From Nitrospira japonica (GTDB lineage Bacteria; Nitrospirota; Thermodesulfovibrionia; UBA6902), in contig DYJL01000003.1 of NCBI GenBank assembly GCA_020723105.1, forward strand, positions 1 through 64,000: a DNA stretch of 64,000 nucleotides, in the 5' to 3' direction. Made by a program: the position numbers and the translations under genes. Below, piece after piece: positions 38,983 to 48,102 of this stretch; the first letter of the stretch is position 1; each line of letters opens with the position of its first letter. A model generated the notes under the pieces. That model was given only the letters and a program-made list of their open reading frames with translations. It did no database searches and was not told the origin of the DNA.

Positions 38983-39927
38983 CTAAATTATTTTCTCAAT
39001 AATGTATTCTCTTTTGCGGCGGCCGTGGGTGAAGACAATTATTTCTCCAAGCAAGCCCATGCCTGCAGACTGAACACCAACAACTAACAGAAAAATAGCC
39101 AATATGAACATAGGGCGCAGGGCCATATTCTGGCCATAAAATATTTTTTGGAGAAAGAGTATGAAATTAATAGTTATGCTTATCACTATGGAAATAATGC
39201 CTATCGAACTGAAAAATCTCAGCGGCTTCTTTATAAACGATGTATTGAAGTAAAGGGTAAAGATATCAATTATCCTGCTTAGATAAATTGATAAATGATA
39301 AAAACCTGCCCGGGCCTTGCGGGGCTCTCCGTGTCCCTTGAAATGCTCGCATTTGACCTCTTTATTTTTAAATCCCCTCAGAGCCGAAAAAACAGGAAGA
39401 AACCGGTACATATTACCGTACAAATCAGTTCGTTCCAGCACCTCCCGACGGAATATTCTCACATTACAGCTCAGATCATGCATATTAAATCCAGTAATCC
39501 ATCTTACCCATGCATTAAATACCGTTGACTGCATCTTATAAATAGAGGGATCAAACCTGTGCTGTCTCCAGGGACTTATAATGTCCGTATCATCGTCTCT
39601 GGCATCAAGAAGTTTTACATAAGATTCAGGCATCAACTGCTGATATGAACCGGATACCACAAAAAATTCGCCATTACATTCATTCATTATTGATTTAAGA
39701 CATACGGCCTGAGAGGCCTTATTGCTCATTTCAAAGGCCTTTATCTTGCCGGCAAATTCAGGATCTCCTGTCAGCATATTTTTCAGAAAACCTCCTGTGC
39801 CGTTTGCAATGACAATCATTTCAAACGAGTCAGGCCTCGAAGAAAAAAGCTCATACATATCCTTCATAAAACGCAGGACGTCCTTATTCTGGTCCTTGAG
39901 AAAAAAAATAACTGAATATTTCAGCAT
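38983..39927 (-). CDS. glycosyltransferase family 2, membrane-anchored
   Basis: GT2-like N-terminus (MIVIANGTGG), MHDLSCNVRIFRREVLE, C-terminal two TM helices. Confidence 0.82.
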   Translation of the reverse strand: MLKYSVIFFLKDQNKDVLRFMKDMYELFSSRPDSFEMIVIANGTGGFLKNMLTGDPEFAGKIKAFEMSNKASQAVCLKSIMNECNGEFFVVSGSYQQLMPESYVKLLDARDDDTDIISPWRQHRFDPSIYKMQSTVFNAWVRWITGFNMHDLSCNVRIFRREVLERTDLYGNMYRFLPVFSALRGFKNKEVKCEHFKGHGEPRKARAGFYHLSIYLSRIIDIFTLYFNTSFIKKPLRFFSSIGIISIVISITINFILFLQKIFYGQNMALRPMFILAIFLLVVGVQSAGMGLLGEIIVFTHGRRKREYIIEKII

Positions 39928-40911
39928 CTAATTACTGCCCCCCTGGTCCTTCCCGATAGTAATTGTTTTCTTCGTAGTTTCAGGAAGCCGTGTATGTGTC
40001 AGATCGCTGGTACTGACTACCAGTTCTCCTATAACTCCAAGCGTAATCAGATGTATTACCCCCATTCCGCTCAAGGCAGTTGCAATAAAAAAGATGGTGT
40101 CTTTGCCCTTGGTGAAGTCCAATAGAACAGCCAGGCATCCCATCAGTCCAAAACAGAATGTCAGAAACAAAAAGGGGATAGCACAAAAAACAAACCCCTT
40201 CAAAGGAGTGGATGAAAACCTGATGATAAGGCTCATGGCCAGGATATCGCTGAAGACCTTAAAGATGCGGTCAAAGCCGTATTTTGATGTGCCGTGTTTC
40301 CTCGGATGATGCTTGACAGGAATCTCGGTGACCCGGGCGCCGGTCATACTGGCCAGGGCCGGGAAAAATCTGTGCATCTCTCCGTATGCATGCAGTTGTT
40401 TGATACATTCAGCGCGGTAGGCCTTGAGAGTGCATCCGTAATCGTGCAACTTCACGCCGGTTGCGACTGAGATAACAGCATTTGCAATTCTGGACGGCAA
40501 CACCCTTGAAAAATGATCTTTCCTCTCTTTACGCCAGCCGCTCACGATGTCATAGCCTTCTTTTATCTTTTCCAGCAGGATTGAAATATCGGAAGGATCG
40601 TTTTGCAAATCCCCATCCAAAGTGACGATTATCTCACCTGATGCATAATTAAATCCGGCCACCATTGCGCTTGTTTGACCGCAGTTATGCCTGAATTTTA
40701 TAGCCTTTAATGCGGGATGGTTTGCTTTCAATTTCTCAATAACATCCCAGGTCCCGTCAGTAGATCCGTCATCTATAAAAATAATCTCGTATGTCAGAGG
40801 AAGTTTTTCGAGCTCGGATTTGATCTTCCCGTAAAGTTCCGGTACGTTTTCACATTCATTATATAAAGGAACAACAATTGATAAGTCCATTATTTCATTT
40901 GCCCGGTCCAT
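39928..40911 (-). CDS. glycosyltransferase family 2 (DPM1/ArnC-like)
   Basis: LSIVVPLYNECENVPELYGKI; FIDDGSTDGTWDVI; DGDLQNDPSDI; KHHPRKHGTSKYG. Confidence 0.94.
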   Translation of the reverse strand: MDRANEIMDLSIVVPLYNECENVPELYGKIKSELEKLPLTYEIIFIDDGSTDGTWDVIEKLKANHPALKAIKFRHNCGQTSAMVAGFNYASGEIIVTLDGDLQNDPSDISILLEKIKEGYDIVSGWRKERKDHFSRVLPSRIANAVISVATGVKLHDYGCTLKAYRAECIKQLHAYGEMHRFFPALASMTGARVTEIPVKHHPRKHGTSKYGFDRIFKVFSDILAMSLIIRFSSTPLKGFVFCAIPFLFLTFCFGLMGCLAVLLDFTKGKDTIFFIATALSGMGVIHLITLGVIGELVVSTSDLTHTRLPETTKKTITIGKDQGGSN

Positions 40912-40941
40912 CTATTGTTTTATGTCGGATTAAGTGAAAGG

Positions 40942-41766
40942 TTACAGTTCTATCTTAAAGACACCTTTAAAGGCAAAGCTGAAAATAACTGAGAAGATGA
41001 AAAACCATACTATCCAGTGAAACTCAAAGCCCATGATGTTCAACACCCTGTCAGGATATGAAACATGTAAAGAAACAAAAGGAGAGTCCTCCGGCAATCT
41101 TGACTCGGAATGGTTTAACAGCAATGAGGAAAAAGAGGACCCGGCCCTCTCTGCACTGAGAACAGATAATCCTGTTCCGGCATGTAGACTCTTCCTGTAT
41201 TCTTTCCAGTTTATATAAAAAACAAGTTCGTAATTTCCGTTTGTCTGAGGACTTATTCTCCAGTCTATTTCATTTAATGCTGTAATCCTCAGGGCCTCAG
41301 TCTCTACGACAATCCCTTTTGGGGCCTGCAATATAACAGGTGTATCAATAACTGGAAAATCCTGCTTCAATACAGCCTTGACTATAGCCCCTTCCCCGGG
41401 CTGCAAAGGACGGTCTTCATACCGGTAACCCGTCTGGATTAAAACTATCAACACAGGAATAATAATGAAGATGAGAGGAACAAGCATGAAACGAAGATAC
41501 AGTACGTTTGAAGCCAGTGTCTTTCCAAGTGCTGCGAGCATCTTTCCAAGATCATGATTAAACAACCGCATCTCAAGTATATAGGCGCTTACTTTTGCCT
41601 TTGACTTTTTGATCCCCTCCTGATTTGATACAAAACGGAAAATTATCAGCATCAGGATACCGGACACTAAAGATATCCATATCATTCCCCACGCAGGATC
41701 CAGATTCTCAAAGGGATAGAACAATATCCTGAAGATACCGTTAATAATGTTAAAAATAATTGCCAT
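40942..41766 (-). CDS. membrane protein resembling YidC/EMC3/DUF106 superfamily with extracytoplasmic beta-rich insert
   Basis: TM1 DPAWGMIWISLVSGILMLIIFRFVS, then basic helical hairpin NQEGIKKSKAKVSAYILEMRLFNHDLGKMLAALGK, TM2, periplasmic domain, C-terminal TM. Confidence 0.55.
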   Translation of the reverse strand: MAIIFNIINGIFRILFYPFENLDPAWGMIWISLVSGILMLIIFRFVSNQEGIKKSKAKVSAYILEMRLFNHDLGKMLAALGKTLASNVLYLRFMLVPLIFIIIPVLIVLIQTGYRYEDRPLQPGEGAIVKAVLKQDFPVIDTPVILQAPKGIVVETEALRITALNEIDWRISPQTNGNYELVFYINWKEYRKSLHAGTGLSVLSAERAGSSFSSLLLNHSESRLPEDSPFVSLHVSYPDRVLNIMGFEFHWIVWFFIFSVIFSFAFKGVFKIEL

Positions 41767-41768
41767 GC

Positions 41769-41960
41769 TTATGAAATATATCCCAAACCCTTTAAACGTT
41801 CTTTGACTTTTTCTTCATCGTCATCCTGATGGACCTTTGTTATTTCTTTCTCCAGGACATGTATAACAAATTCATCAACAGATGAATAACCGGAGAGTTC
41901 AGCAAGCTGTTTCACCTTTTCATATAATTCATTTGAAAGTTTAATTTTTGGACCAAACAC
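41769..41960 (-). CDS. 63-aa ribbon-helix-helix-like protein with C-terminal LGY tail
   Basis: IKLSNELYEKVKQLAELSGYSSVDEFVIHVLEKEI (CopG/RHH pattern) plus DDDEEKVKERLKGLGYIS; ggaggtcctgtgATG start. Confidence 0.8.
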   Translation of the reverse strand: MFGPKIKLSNELYEKVKQLAELSGYSSVDEFVIHVLEKEITKVHQDDDEEKVKERLKGLGYIS

Positions 41961-41980
41961 AGGACCTCCTCATAAACTAA

Positions 41981-42011
41981 CAGGTTGCTGAAAAAGTATT
42001 TTAGCAGCCTG
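41981..42011. repeat. intra-operon hairpin (13-bp stem)
   Basis: caggttgctgaaaaagtattttagcagcctg, between the phosphodiesterase stop and the RHH gene RBS. Confidence 0.7.
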
Positions 42012-43958
42012 CTAATAGATAGATTTCCCTACCATTTCAGGTAAAGGATCAATACCGAATTCTTTAAGAATTGTAGGCGCTATATCATAAAGCGCCGGTT
42101 CTCCCAGCTTTATCTTTTTATTCACAAGAACGATCCCGGGGACCTCGCGGTAATCCATGCAGTGGTCACTGCCCCATTTTCTTGTGTTTTCGATTATAAT
42201 TTCCCTGGAAAACTGTCCCAGCGCACTTTCATCGGAAGAGCGATATTCACTATAAAAGCCAACGACTATATCCGGCGCATCACTCGTGGATGAACCATGG
42301 TATGTTTCGTCCTTTTTAAATGCCTTTCTTACGACCCGCTTGCCGGTTTTTGGATCCACCATCGCCTCTAATTTAGACGCTATTTCATTGACGAGATTAT
42401 CATATTCACTGCCGGGGGCGACTATACCGTTTTGCTCCCGGCCACTGAGATTGATATATAATCCATTAATGCCGAGCGCATACGCCTTTGTAGCAGACCA
42501 TTTAACCGACTCAAAGTATTCCTTCTCAGGCGTCCAGTCAGGAAGCAATTCAATATACCCCTCTTTTGCCAACCATGTATTAATGTTCACCTGCCAGCGA
42601 AAATTTGCAAACCCATGATCCGACATGATCATGACAACGGTATTATCATCAACACGCTTAAGGACCTCAGCCAGGATAACATCCATTCTCTTATATAGGT
42701 CTGTCATGACATTTCGATATTTCCTGAACTCCTCCGTATTATAGTCGGGATGATCTTTTGCCATGAACCGCCAGAACATATGACTGCTCGTATCTATCGT
42801 AGAAATATAAAAAAAGAGCAGCCCCTTTTTAAACCTATCCAATTCATAATCAAGAATCTCCAGCCGGTCTCTCAGAACGACCTGAGCCTGCTGCATAAAT
42901 TCATCCTCTGACAGGATACCGTTATCAAGCGCCTTTGTATCTTCTGCTATTCCCTGAGTGTAAAAAAAGCCGGTGTTTTTATACAATTCTTTTGCATAGT
43001 CTTCGGGATTTGAAATTGGCATAGCCGGATCAGAGGGATCAATATTAACCGGAGATACATAAAGTTTAAAATAAGGATGGATTTCCTTCAGATAGAACCG
43101 GACAATCCCTGGAACATTGACGAGATGGGGTATCATTTCAAATTCAATCTGGACAAACTCGCTCCATTCCCCTTTAGCTAACAGAATCTCTTTGCCATCA
43201 ATCATAACCTTTGCAACATTATGCTCAGGGTCCATGTATGTTTTAAAATTCACTCTTGCTGAGGGCGCACCGTCAATAAGGGTATTCGGCGGTCCGGGGA
43301 TAAAACTTTCAATCTGGCCGGCTCTGACTTCAACAGGATGTATTACGCCGCCCGTAACCTTTTTGTCTTTATCGCCTGGGTCCGATGTCAGATAGGTGAA
43401 GGAGCCGTAAGACCCCAGGATATCCGGGGTCCCCATGCCAGACAGAGAACGTCCGTCACCTTCAGCCGGTGGAAAATTAGCGGGAATTGCAACGATCGTC
43501 GTAGGAATTCCATGTTCTTCAAGGATATCCCAGAAAGGTTTTCCTTTTCTCAGCAACTTTATCTCTTCGCTCTTCAGAGGTATCCGGTATTTCCCGAGAG
43601 AAAGAACTTTAGAAGGCGCTTCGGTTTTTGAAGTAGAAAGATAAGGCAGAAGATCCCTGGGCGTTCTGTGAATGAAATCAAAAATACCATGTCCCCCGGG
43701 GTCCATGCCTGTAATAAAATTCGACCAGGCCACAGGGCTTTGCGGAGGAATGCTGCTTAGAAGCGGCTTGAAATCTCCGTTCTTCCTGAACTTCTCAAAA
43801 TTGGGCATTTCGCCCCTTTCAATCATCTCTTTCAGTAGGGTGTAATCCATCCCGTCAATCCCGAGTATGATGAATTTCTTGTCCGCTGCAACAGCGCCAG
43901 TGAAAGAAATTGTTATTAAAATAAATATCAGGCATGAAGTAAATAATCTATTTCCCAT
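42012..43958 (-). CDS. alkaline phosphatase family protein (phosphodiesterase/nucleotide pyrophosphatase-like), secreted
   Basis: signal peptide; FIILGIDGMDYTLL; QSPVAWSNFITGMDPGGHGIFDF; IMSDHGFANF. Confidence 0.92.
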   Translation of the reverse strand: MGNRLFTSCLIFILITISFTGAVAADKKFIILGIDGMDYTLLKEMIERGEMPNFEKFRKNGDFKPLLSSIPPQSPVAWSNFITGMDPGGHGIFDFIHRTPRDLLPYLSTSKTEAPSKVLSLGKYRIPLKSEEIKLLRKGKPFWDILEEHGIPTTIVAIPANFPPAEGDGRSLSGMGTPDILGSYGSFTYLTSDPGDKDKKVTGGVIHPVEVRAGQIESFIPGPPNTLIDGAPSARVNFKTYMDPEHNVAKVMIDGKEILLAKGEWSEFVQIEFEMIPHLVNVPGIVRFYLKEIHPYFKLYVSPVNIDPSDPAMPISNPEDYAKELYKNTGFFYTQGIAEDTKALDNGILSEDEFMQQAQVVLRDRLEILDYELDRFKKGLLFFYISTIDTSSHMFWRFMAKDHPDYNTEEFRKYRNVMTDLYKRMDVILAEVLKRVDDNTVVMIMSDHGFANFRWQVNINTWLAKEGYIELLPDWTPEKEYFESVKWSATKAYALGINGLYINLSGREQNGIVAPGSEYDNLVNEIASKLEAMVDPKTGKRVVRKAFKKDETYHGSSTSDAPDIVVGFYSEYRSSDESALGQFSREIIIENTRKWGSDHCMDYREVPGIVLVNKKIKLGEPALYDIAPTILKEFGIDPLPEMVGKSIY

Positions 43959-46074
43959 TTTCCCCTAAGATATCCTTTCCATCCATATAAGCCGGTGGTT
44001 TAATACCGAAAAGATTCAAAATAGTTGCGCCCATATCAACGATTGACGGGCTGTTAGAATTGATTTTTTTATTTGAAAAAAGCACTCCCGGCACCAGGCG
44101 CGGATCAATGCAGTGGTCGGCGCTCCAGCTTTTTGTATTATCTTCAATAATATCTTTTGTGATCTTTCCGATTGCAGCATCCCAGGAAACCCTGTACCCT
44201 TCGTTATACCCCAGGATCAGATCAGGGGCGTTTTCTCTATATGGACCATTAAAAATTTCTTTCGAATCGAAAACATCCCGGAGTACAGGCTGCTGCGTTG
44301 CCGGATTTATGACCTTGACAAGTTTTTCTTTAATCTCTCTTCTTAATTCAGAGGCCTCACTATCCGGGGCTACGATCCCCCTGGCCTCACGGCCCTTGAT
44401 ATTTAAATATATACCCGCCATTCCAAGACAATAAGCCCGGCTCCTGCTCCAGTCTACATTTTCAAACCAGGCCTTGCTCTCATCTCCCGACTTCAGGACA
44501 ATATAACCCTCTTTGTGCAGCCAGGAATTAACATGAAATCCCCACATAAAAGGTTTAAAGCCATGATCTGAGATAACGAACAAGACCGTATCATCCTTCA
44601 GAGAATTCACTGTTTTCTCTAAAAGTTTATCCATATTAATATAGAGCTCTTCAACTACATTCCTGTACTTTTTGATATCCGCATCATTGACAGCAGGATG
44701 ATCATCAAACAGAAACCGTATAAACATATGCTGAATCCGGTCCGTTATATCGAAAACAGAGACTACAAGTCCCTGACTGGTGCTCTTTAACGCATGCATA
44801 AACATCTTTTCCCGCTCTTCATGAATATCATAAGCCTGTTTAATAAAGTCATCTTCGTCAATAATCCGCTCGTTAAGCGCCCAGGTATCTTCGGAAAGTC
44901 CGAGTGTAGAAAAACTCCCGTGCAGCTTGGCATGGTACACAGAAAATATGCCGGGGTGTGAAATCGGAAGCACAGGCTTTTCCGGATCAATATTAATCGG
45001 AGTTACATACATTGAAAAGTGCGGCTGAAAAGATTTAATTAACACCCTTGCAATGCCTGATATTTTCATCCCGAGGCCCAGGTTGTAACGCAGCTTGATC
45101 CATTCGGAATACTGCCCGCGCCTGACTTTTATTATTTGATCGGGAAGATGCAGAATTGCATTGTCGGAATCTTTCACTTCCACTTTAAAGGGGATTCTCA
45201 ATTGTGCTTCCTCTATCAATATAGGATTGGCCGGGCCCGGGAAATGACTTGTAATTGTTCCGTTATTATTCTCCACAAAAATTCTTTCACCCTCGTACAT
45301 CTCTCCTGTCTGTTTTGAATCAGACGTATAGTAAGTAAAAGAACCCTGCGTGCCTTTCAGGTCGGGAATGCACATTGCAGCCAGACAATTACCATAAAAT
45401 TTTTCCGGCGGGAACGTTATCGGCACTCTCAGGATCGTGCTGAAAACCCCGTATTCCCCCAGCACTTTCCAGAAAGTCTGACTCTTCCGGTGCAGTTTGA
45501 TCTCCGGCTTTCCCAAGGGTATCTTGTATTTTCCTATCTTCAGATTGCGCTTGGCCGTACCTATATGAACTGAAGATAAATCGGCTATATAATAATTTCT
45601 GTTTGGAGTAAGGAAGTCAAAGATATTATGCTTTCCAGGATAAACAGACGTTGCAAAGGAAGACCATGCAACAGGCGAAACCGCCGGGAATGTTGTGCCC
45701 AGCCTTGAAAAGCAACCTGTGTCCTTCAGCTTCCGAAAATTCGGCAGCTTTCCCTCTGCCATAAATTTTTCGGCAATATCCGGGTCCATACCATCGAGCC
45801 CCAATACAACCACTTTCCTGACATCCGTTTTCCGGTCCCGCTTTTTCCTTGAAAGCATCCACCTGATATGCCGGAACGGCCATATGAGGAATGAAATGAG
45901 GGCGATAACGAGAGAAACAAATATTACAAAAAATGATGTTACCAGTGCAAAGCCCGCACCAGGGCCGATATATGCATGGGCATAATCTGCGCAGCATATC
46001 ATAAATAGAGCCATGATACCTGCAGGCAGGGAATGTCTTTTTATATTAAAAAAACAATTAAATCTTAAATTCAC
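43948..46074 (-). CDS. alkaline phosphatase family protein, membrane-anchored
   Basis: AYIGPGAGFALVTSFFVIFVSL TM region; VVVLGLDGMDPDIAEKFM; SPVAWSSFATSVYPGKHNIFDF; VISDHGFKPF. Confidence 0.92.
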   Translation of the reverse strand: MNLRFNCFFNIKRHSLPAGIMALFMICCADYAHAYIGPGAGFALVTSFFVIFVSLVIALISFLIWPFRHIRWMLSRKKRDRKTDVRKVVVLGLDGMDPDIAEKFMAEGKLPNFRKLKDTGCFSRLGTTFPAVSPVAWSSFATSVYPGKHNIFDFLTPNRNYYIADLSSVHIGTAKRNLKIGKYKIPLGKPEIKLHRKSQTFWKVLGEYGVFSTILRVPITFPPEKFYGNCLAAMCIPDLKGTQGSFTYYTSDSKQTGEMYEGERIFVENNNGTITSHFPGPANPILIEEAQLRIPFKVEVKDSDNAILHLPDQIIKVRRGQYSEWIKLRYNLGLGMKISGIARVLIKSFQPHFSMYVTPINIDPEKPVLPISHPGIFSVYHAKLHGSFSTLGLSEDTWALNERIIDEDDFIKQAYDIHEEREKMFMHALKSTSQGLVVSVFDITDRIQHMFIRFLFDDHPAVNDADIKKYRNVVEELYINMDKLLEKTVNSLKDDTVLFVISDHGFKPFMWGFHVNSWLHKEGYIVLKSGDESKAWFENVDWSRSRAYCLGMAGIYLNIKGREARGIVAPDSEASELRREIKEKLVKVINPATQQPVLRDVFDSKEIFNGPYRENAPDLILGYNEGYRVSWDAAIGKITKDIIEDNTKSWSADHCIDPRLVPGVLFSNKKINSNSPSIVDMGATILNLFGIKPPAYMDGKDILGENGK

Positions 46075-46990
46075 AGTTTGCCTCTTGAGTCCGGGTTTTT
46101 ATTTTAACCTTAAACAGGTAATAAATTCCAATACCACTTATTGAAACATTGTTTATCAGAAAAAAAAGAAAAGCCGCAGAAACTGCCGTTGCGGCAGATA
46201 TCTTGAATCTTGCAAGCAGGACTATTGAGATTCCTTCACGCACCCCGAGACCCATAATACTCACTGGCAGTATCGAAGAGAGTGTTACCAACGGTGTAGC
46301 CAGGAACGTAGATGATAAAGATATTTTTTCAAATGCGCTTATGAGAAAGTAGAACTGAATAATACACAACACAAATGCTGCCAATGAAAGCAGAAGGACC
46401 ATGGACACGATATTTCTGTCTATTAATCTTAAGATATCCATCAGTTTGTTTATTTTCTCACCAAGCTTTCCATCCGGAATAATTCTTTTAAATATCCCAT
46501 GGAGGAATCCGGCAGCATAAAGCGATAAGATACCAGAGAAGGCAAGCAATACTACAATCATCCCAACTCCTCTGTTCAGGAGGATAAAACATCCTCCGAC
46601 AGAGAGAGCCAGAACAGCAACAAGCTCAGTAAACCGGTCCATGATCGTAAGCCCTATTATCATGGGACGGTCCTCCGCATGAAAATACAGGGCCCGGCCG
46701 AGATCGCCGGCACGCATAGGCGTAATCATTCCCAGGCAGTTGCCAATCATATAGGATTTTACTCCATCTGAAAATGAATAATTATGGTCTCCGGTCCTTA
46801 TCAGATAATGCCACTTGATAAATTTTACAAGATTAAATCCGCATCCTGTAATTATCCCGATAAACAGATAGACAAAGTTCCCCTGTCTTATGGAAACGAT
46901 TAACTGGCTCCAGTCAATCTCTTTTGAAATCAGATAAAGAAGTGCGCCTGATACGAGGACTTTTAAGATCGTCACCAGGTAATTTTTCAA
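46058..46990 (-). CDS. flippase-like/lysylphosphatidylglycerol synthase TM-region family membrane protein
   Basis: LLYLISKEIDWSQLIVSI; MIGNCLGMITPMRAGDLGRALYF; LSSILPVSIMGLGVREGISIVLL. Confidence 0.9.
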   Translation of the reverse strand: MKNYLVTILKVLVSGALLYLISKEIDWSQLIVSIRQGNFVYLFIGIITGCGFNLVKFIKWHYLIRTGDHNYSFSDGVKSYMIGNCLGMITPMRAGDLGRALYFHAEDRPMIIGLTIMDRFTELVAVLALSVGGCFILLNRGVGMIVVLLAFSGILSLYAAGFLHGIFKRIIPDGKLGEKINKLMDILRLIDRNIVSMVLLLSLAAFVLCIIQFYFLISAFEKISLSSTFLATPLVTLSSILPVSIMGLGVREGISIVLLARFKISAATAVSAAFLFFLINNVSISGIGIYYLFKVKIKTRTQEANCEFKI

Positions 46991-48102
46991 TTATGCAATT
47001 CCTTTTTCAGGGTCAGGAGGTAAATAAAACATACAAGAGAACCTGCCAGGAGATAATCAAGTGAATGTTCAAAAAAGTGCCAGGCGAAGAGGTCCAGGAC
47101 AGACCAGTTTGCGGTCTTTCCAATACTTGCGATTTCACCAGACACATCAAGAGATAATACTTTCAAAATCAAATAAACCGTCGGCAAAACTGCTGGAATA
47201 ATCAGGGCCGTAAGATGCCGTACTATCAGTCTCTTCTCTTTCTTCTTTATTTTATTGATCTCTTTCTTCGAATCAAACTTTTCCTCCATATATATTAAAA
47301 GTCCTGTTGTCAGAAGCATGGTAACCGGCAGGTCCGTTCCAGCTATCTCTCTTAACTGATGACCGAGATAGCTGGGATTGATAAAGGGGTCCATGGTAAA
47401 TCCAAAAATAAAAGTAAGGGTGATAAATAATGCTATCGAGAACGGGAGCAGATAGTAAAATCTCCTCCTCTCCCACATGCCGTTACAGGATATTAACCGA
47501 TAAAGAATTATAACAACAGCCGTGGCTGAAAAGAGGACCATATTACTGAGGAAATGATTCCTCCAGTGAGAACCAAATTCAGGGGGCCTTGCATCAGCAG
47601 TCTTGTACTGAAAAAAGCCGAGGGCCGTTTCCCTGAAACCATCCTGAATAATGTTTGAGGCAGTGGTTACAGCTACTATAGTCAGGAGAAAAACGAAACT
47701 GACTAAAGTCCACTTTGAAGAATTACTTCGTGCCAAAGCCCTTCTTTTAGTTTCTAAAGGATTCCCGTAGTAATAAAAAGTCCCTACGATGAAAACAGCA
47801 TATAGAATCTTTATCGGCATCTCCCAATTAAAGTGTTTGAAATAGAAAATAACCTCCAGCAGCGTATATTTTCCGTTCTCATGAACGACCGTATTGAAAA
47901 GCCAGAGTTTCTGATAGAAAAATGCCATCTTGATATATGCGCCAACAAGCAGCAGCACCGGTAAAGAAAAACATATCAGAAAGAAATAATTTCTTGCCGG
48001 TTTTGCAGAAAGGGCTCTGTCAGAAAATCTATCGCATTCAGGATGTTTTTGAGTCATACCTGCAGGGTTATTATCTCGACGCAAAATAATTTTCAATATC
48101 AC
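46987..48102 (-). CDS. conserved polytopic membrane protein, unknown function
   Basis: multiple TM segments; likely true start at MTQKHPECD (about 48057). Confidence 0.65.
   Translation of the reverse strand: MILKIILRRDNNPAGMTQKHPECDRFSDRALSAKPARNYFFLICFSLPVLLLVGAYIKMAFFYQKLWLFNTVVHENGKYTLLEVIFYFKHFNWEMPIKILYAVFIVGTFYYYGNPLETKRRALARSNSSKWTLVSFVFLLTIVAVTTASNIIQDGFRETALGFFQYKTADARPPEFGSHWRNHFLSNMVLFSATAVVIILYRLISCNGMWERRRFYYLLPFSIALFITLTFIFGFTMDPFINPSYLGHQLREIAGTDLPVTMLLTTGLLIYMEEKFDSKKEINKIKKKEKRLIVRHLTALIIPAVLPTVYLILKVLSLDVSGEIASIGKTANWSVLDLFAWHFFEHSLDYLLAGSLVCFIYLLTLKKELHN

Noticed and set aside
44060-44434. 124-aa plus-strand ORF
   Set aside because: Antisense to the phosphodiesterase at 43948..46074.
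45626-45997. 123-aa minus-strand ORF
   Set aside because: Alternative frame inside the phosphodiesterase gene; Cys-rich nonsense-like translation.
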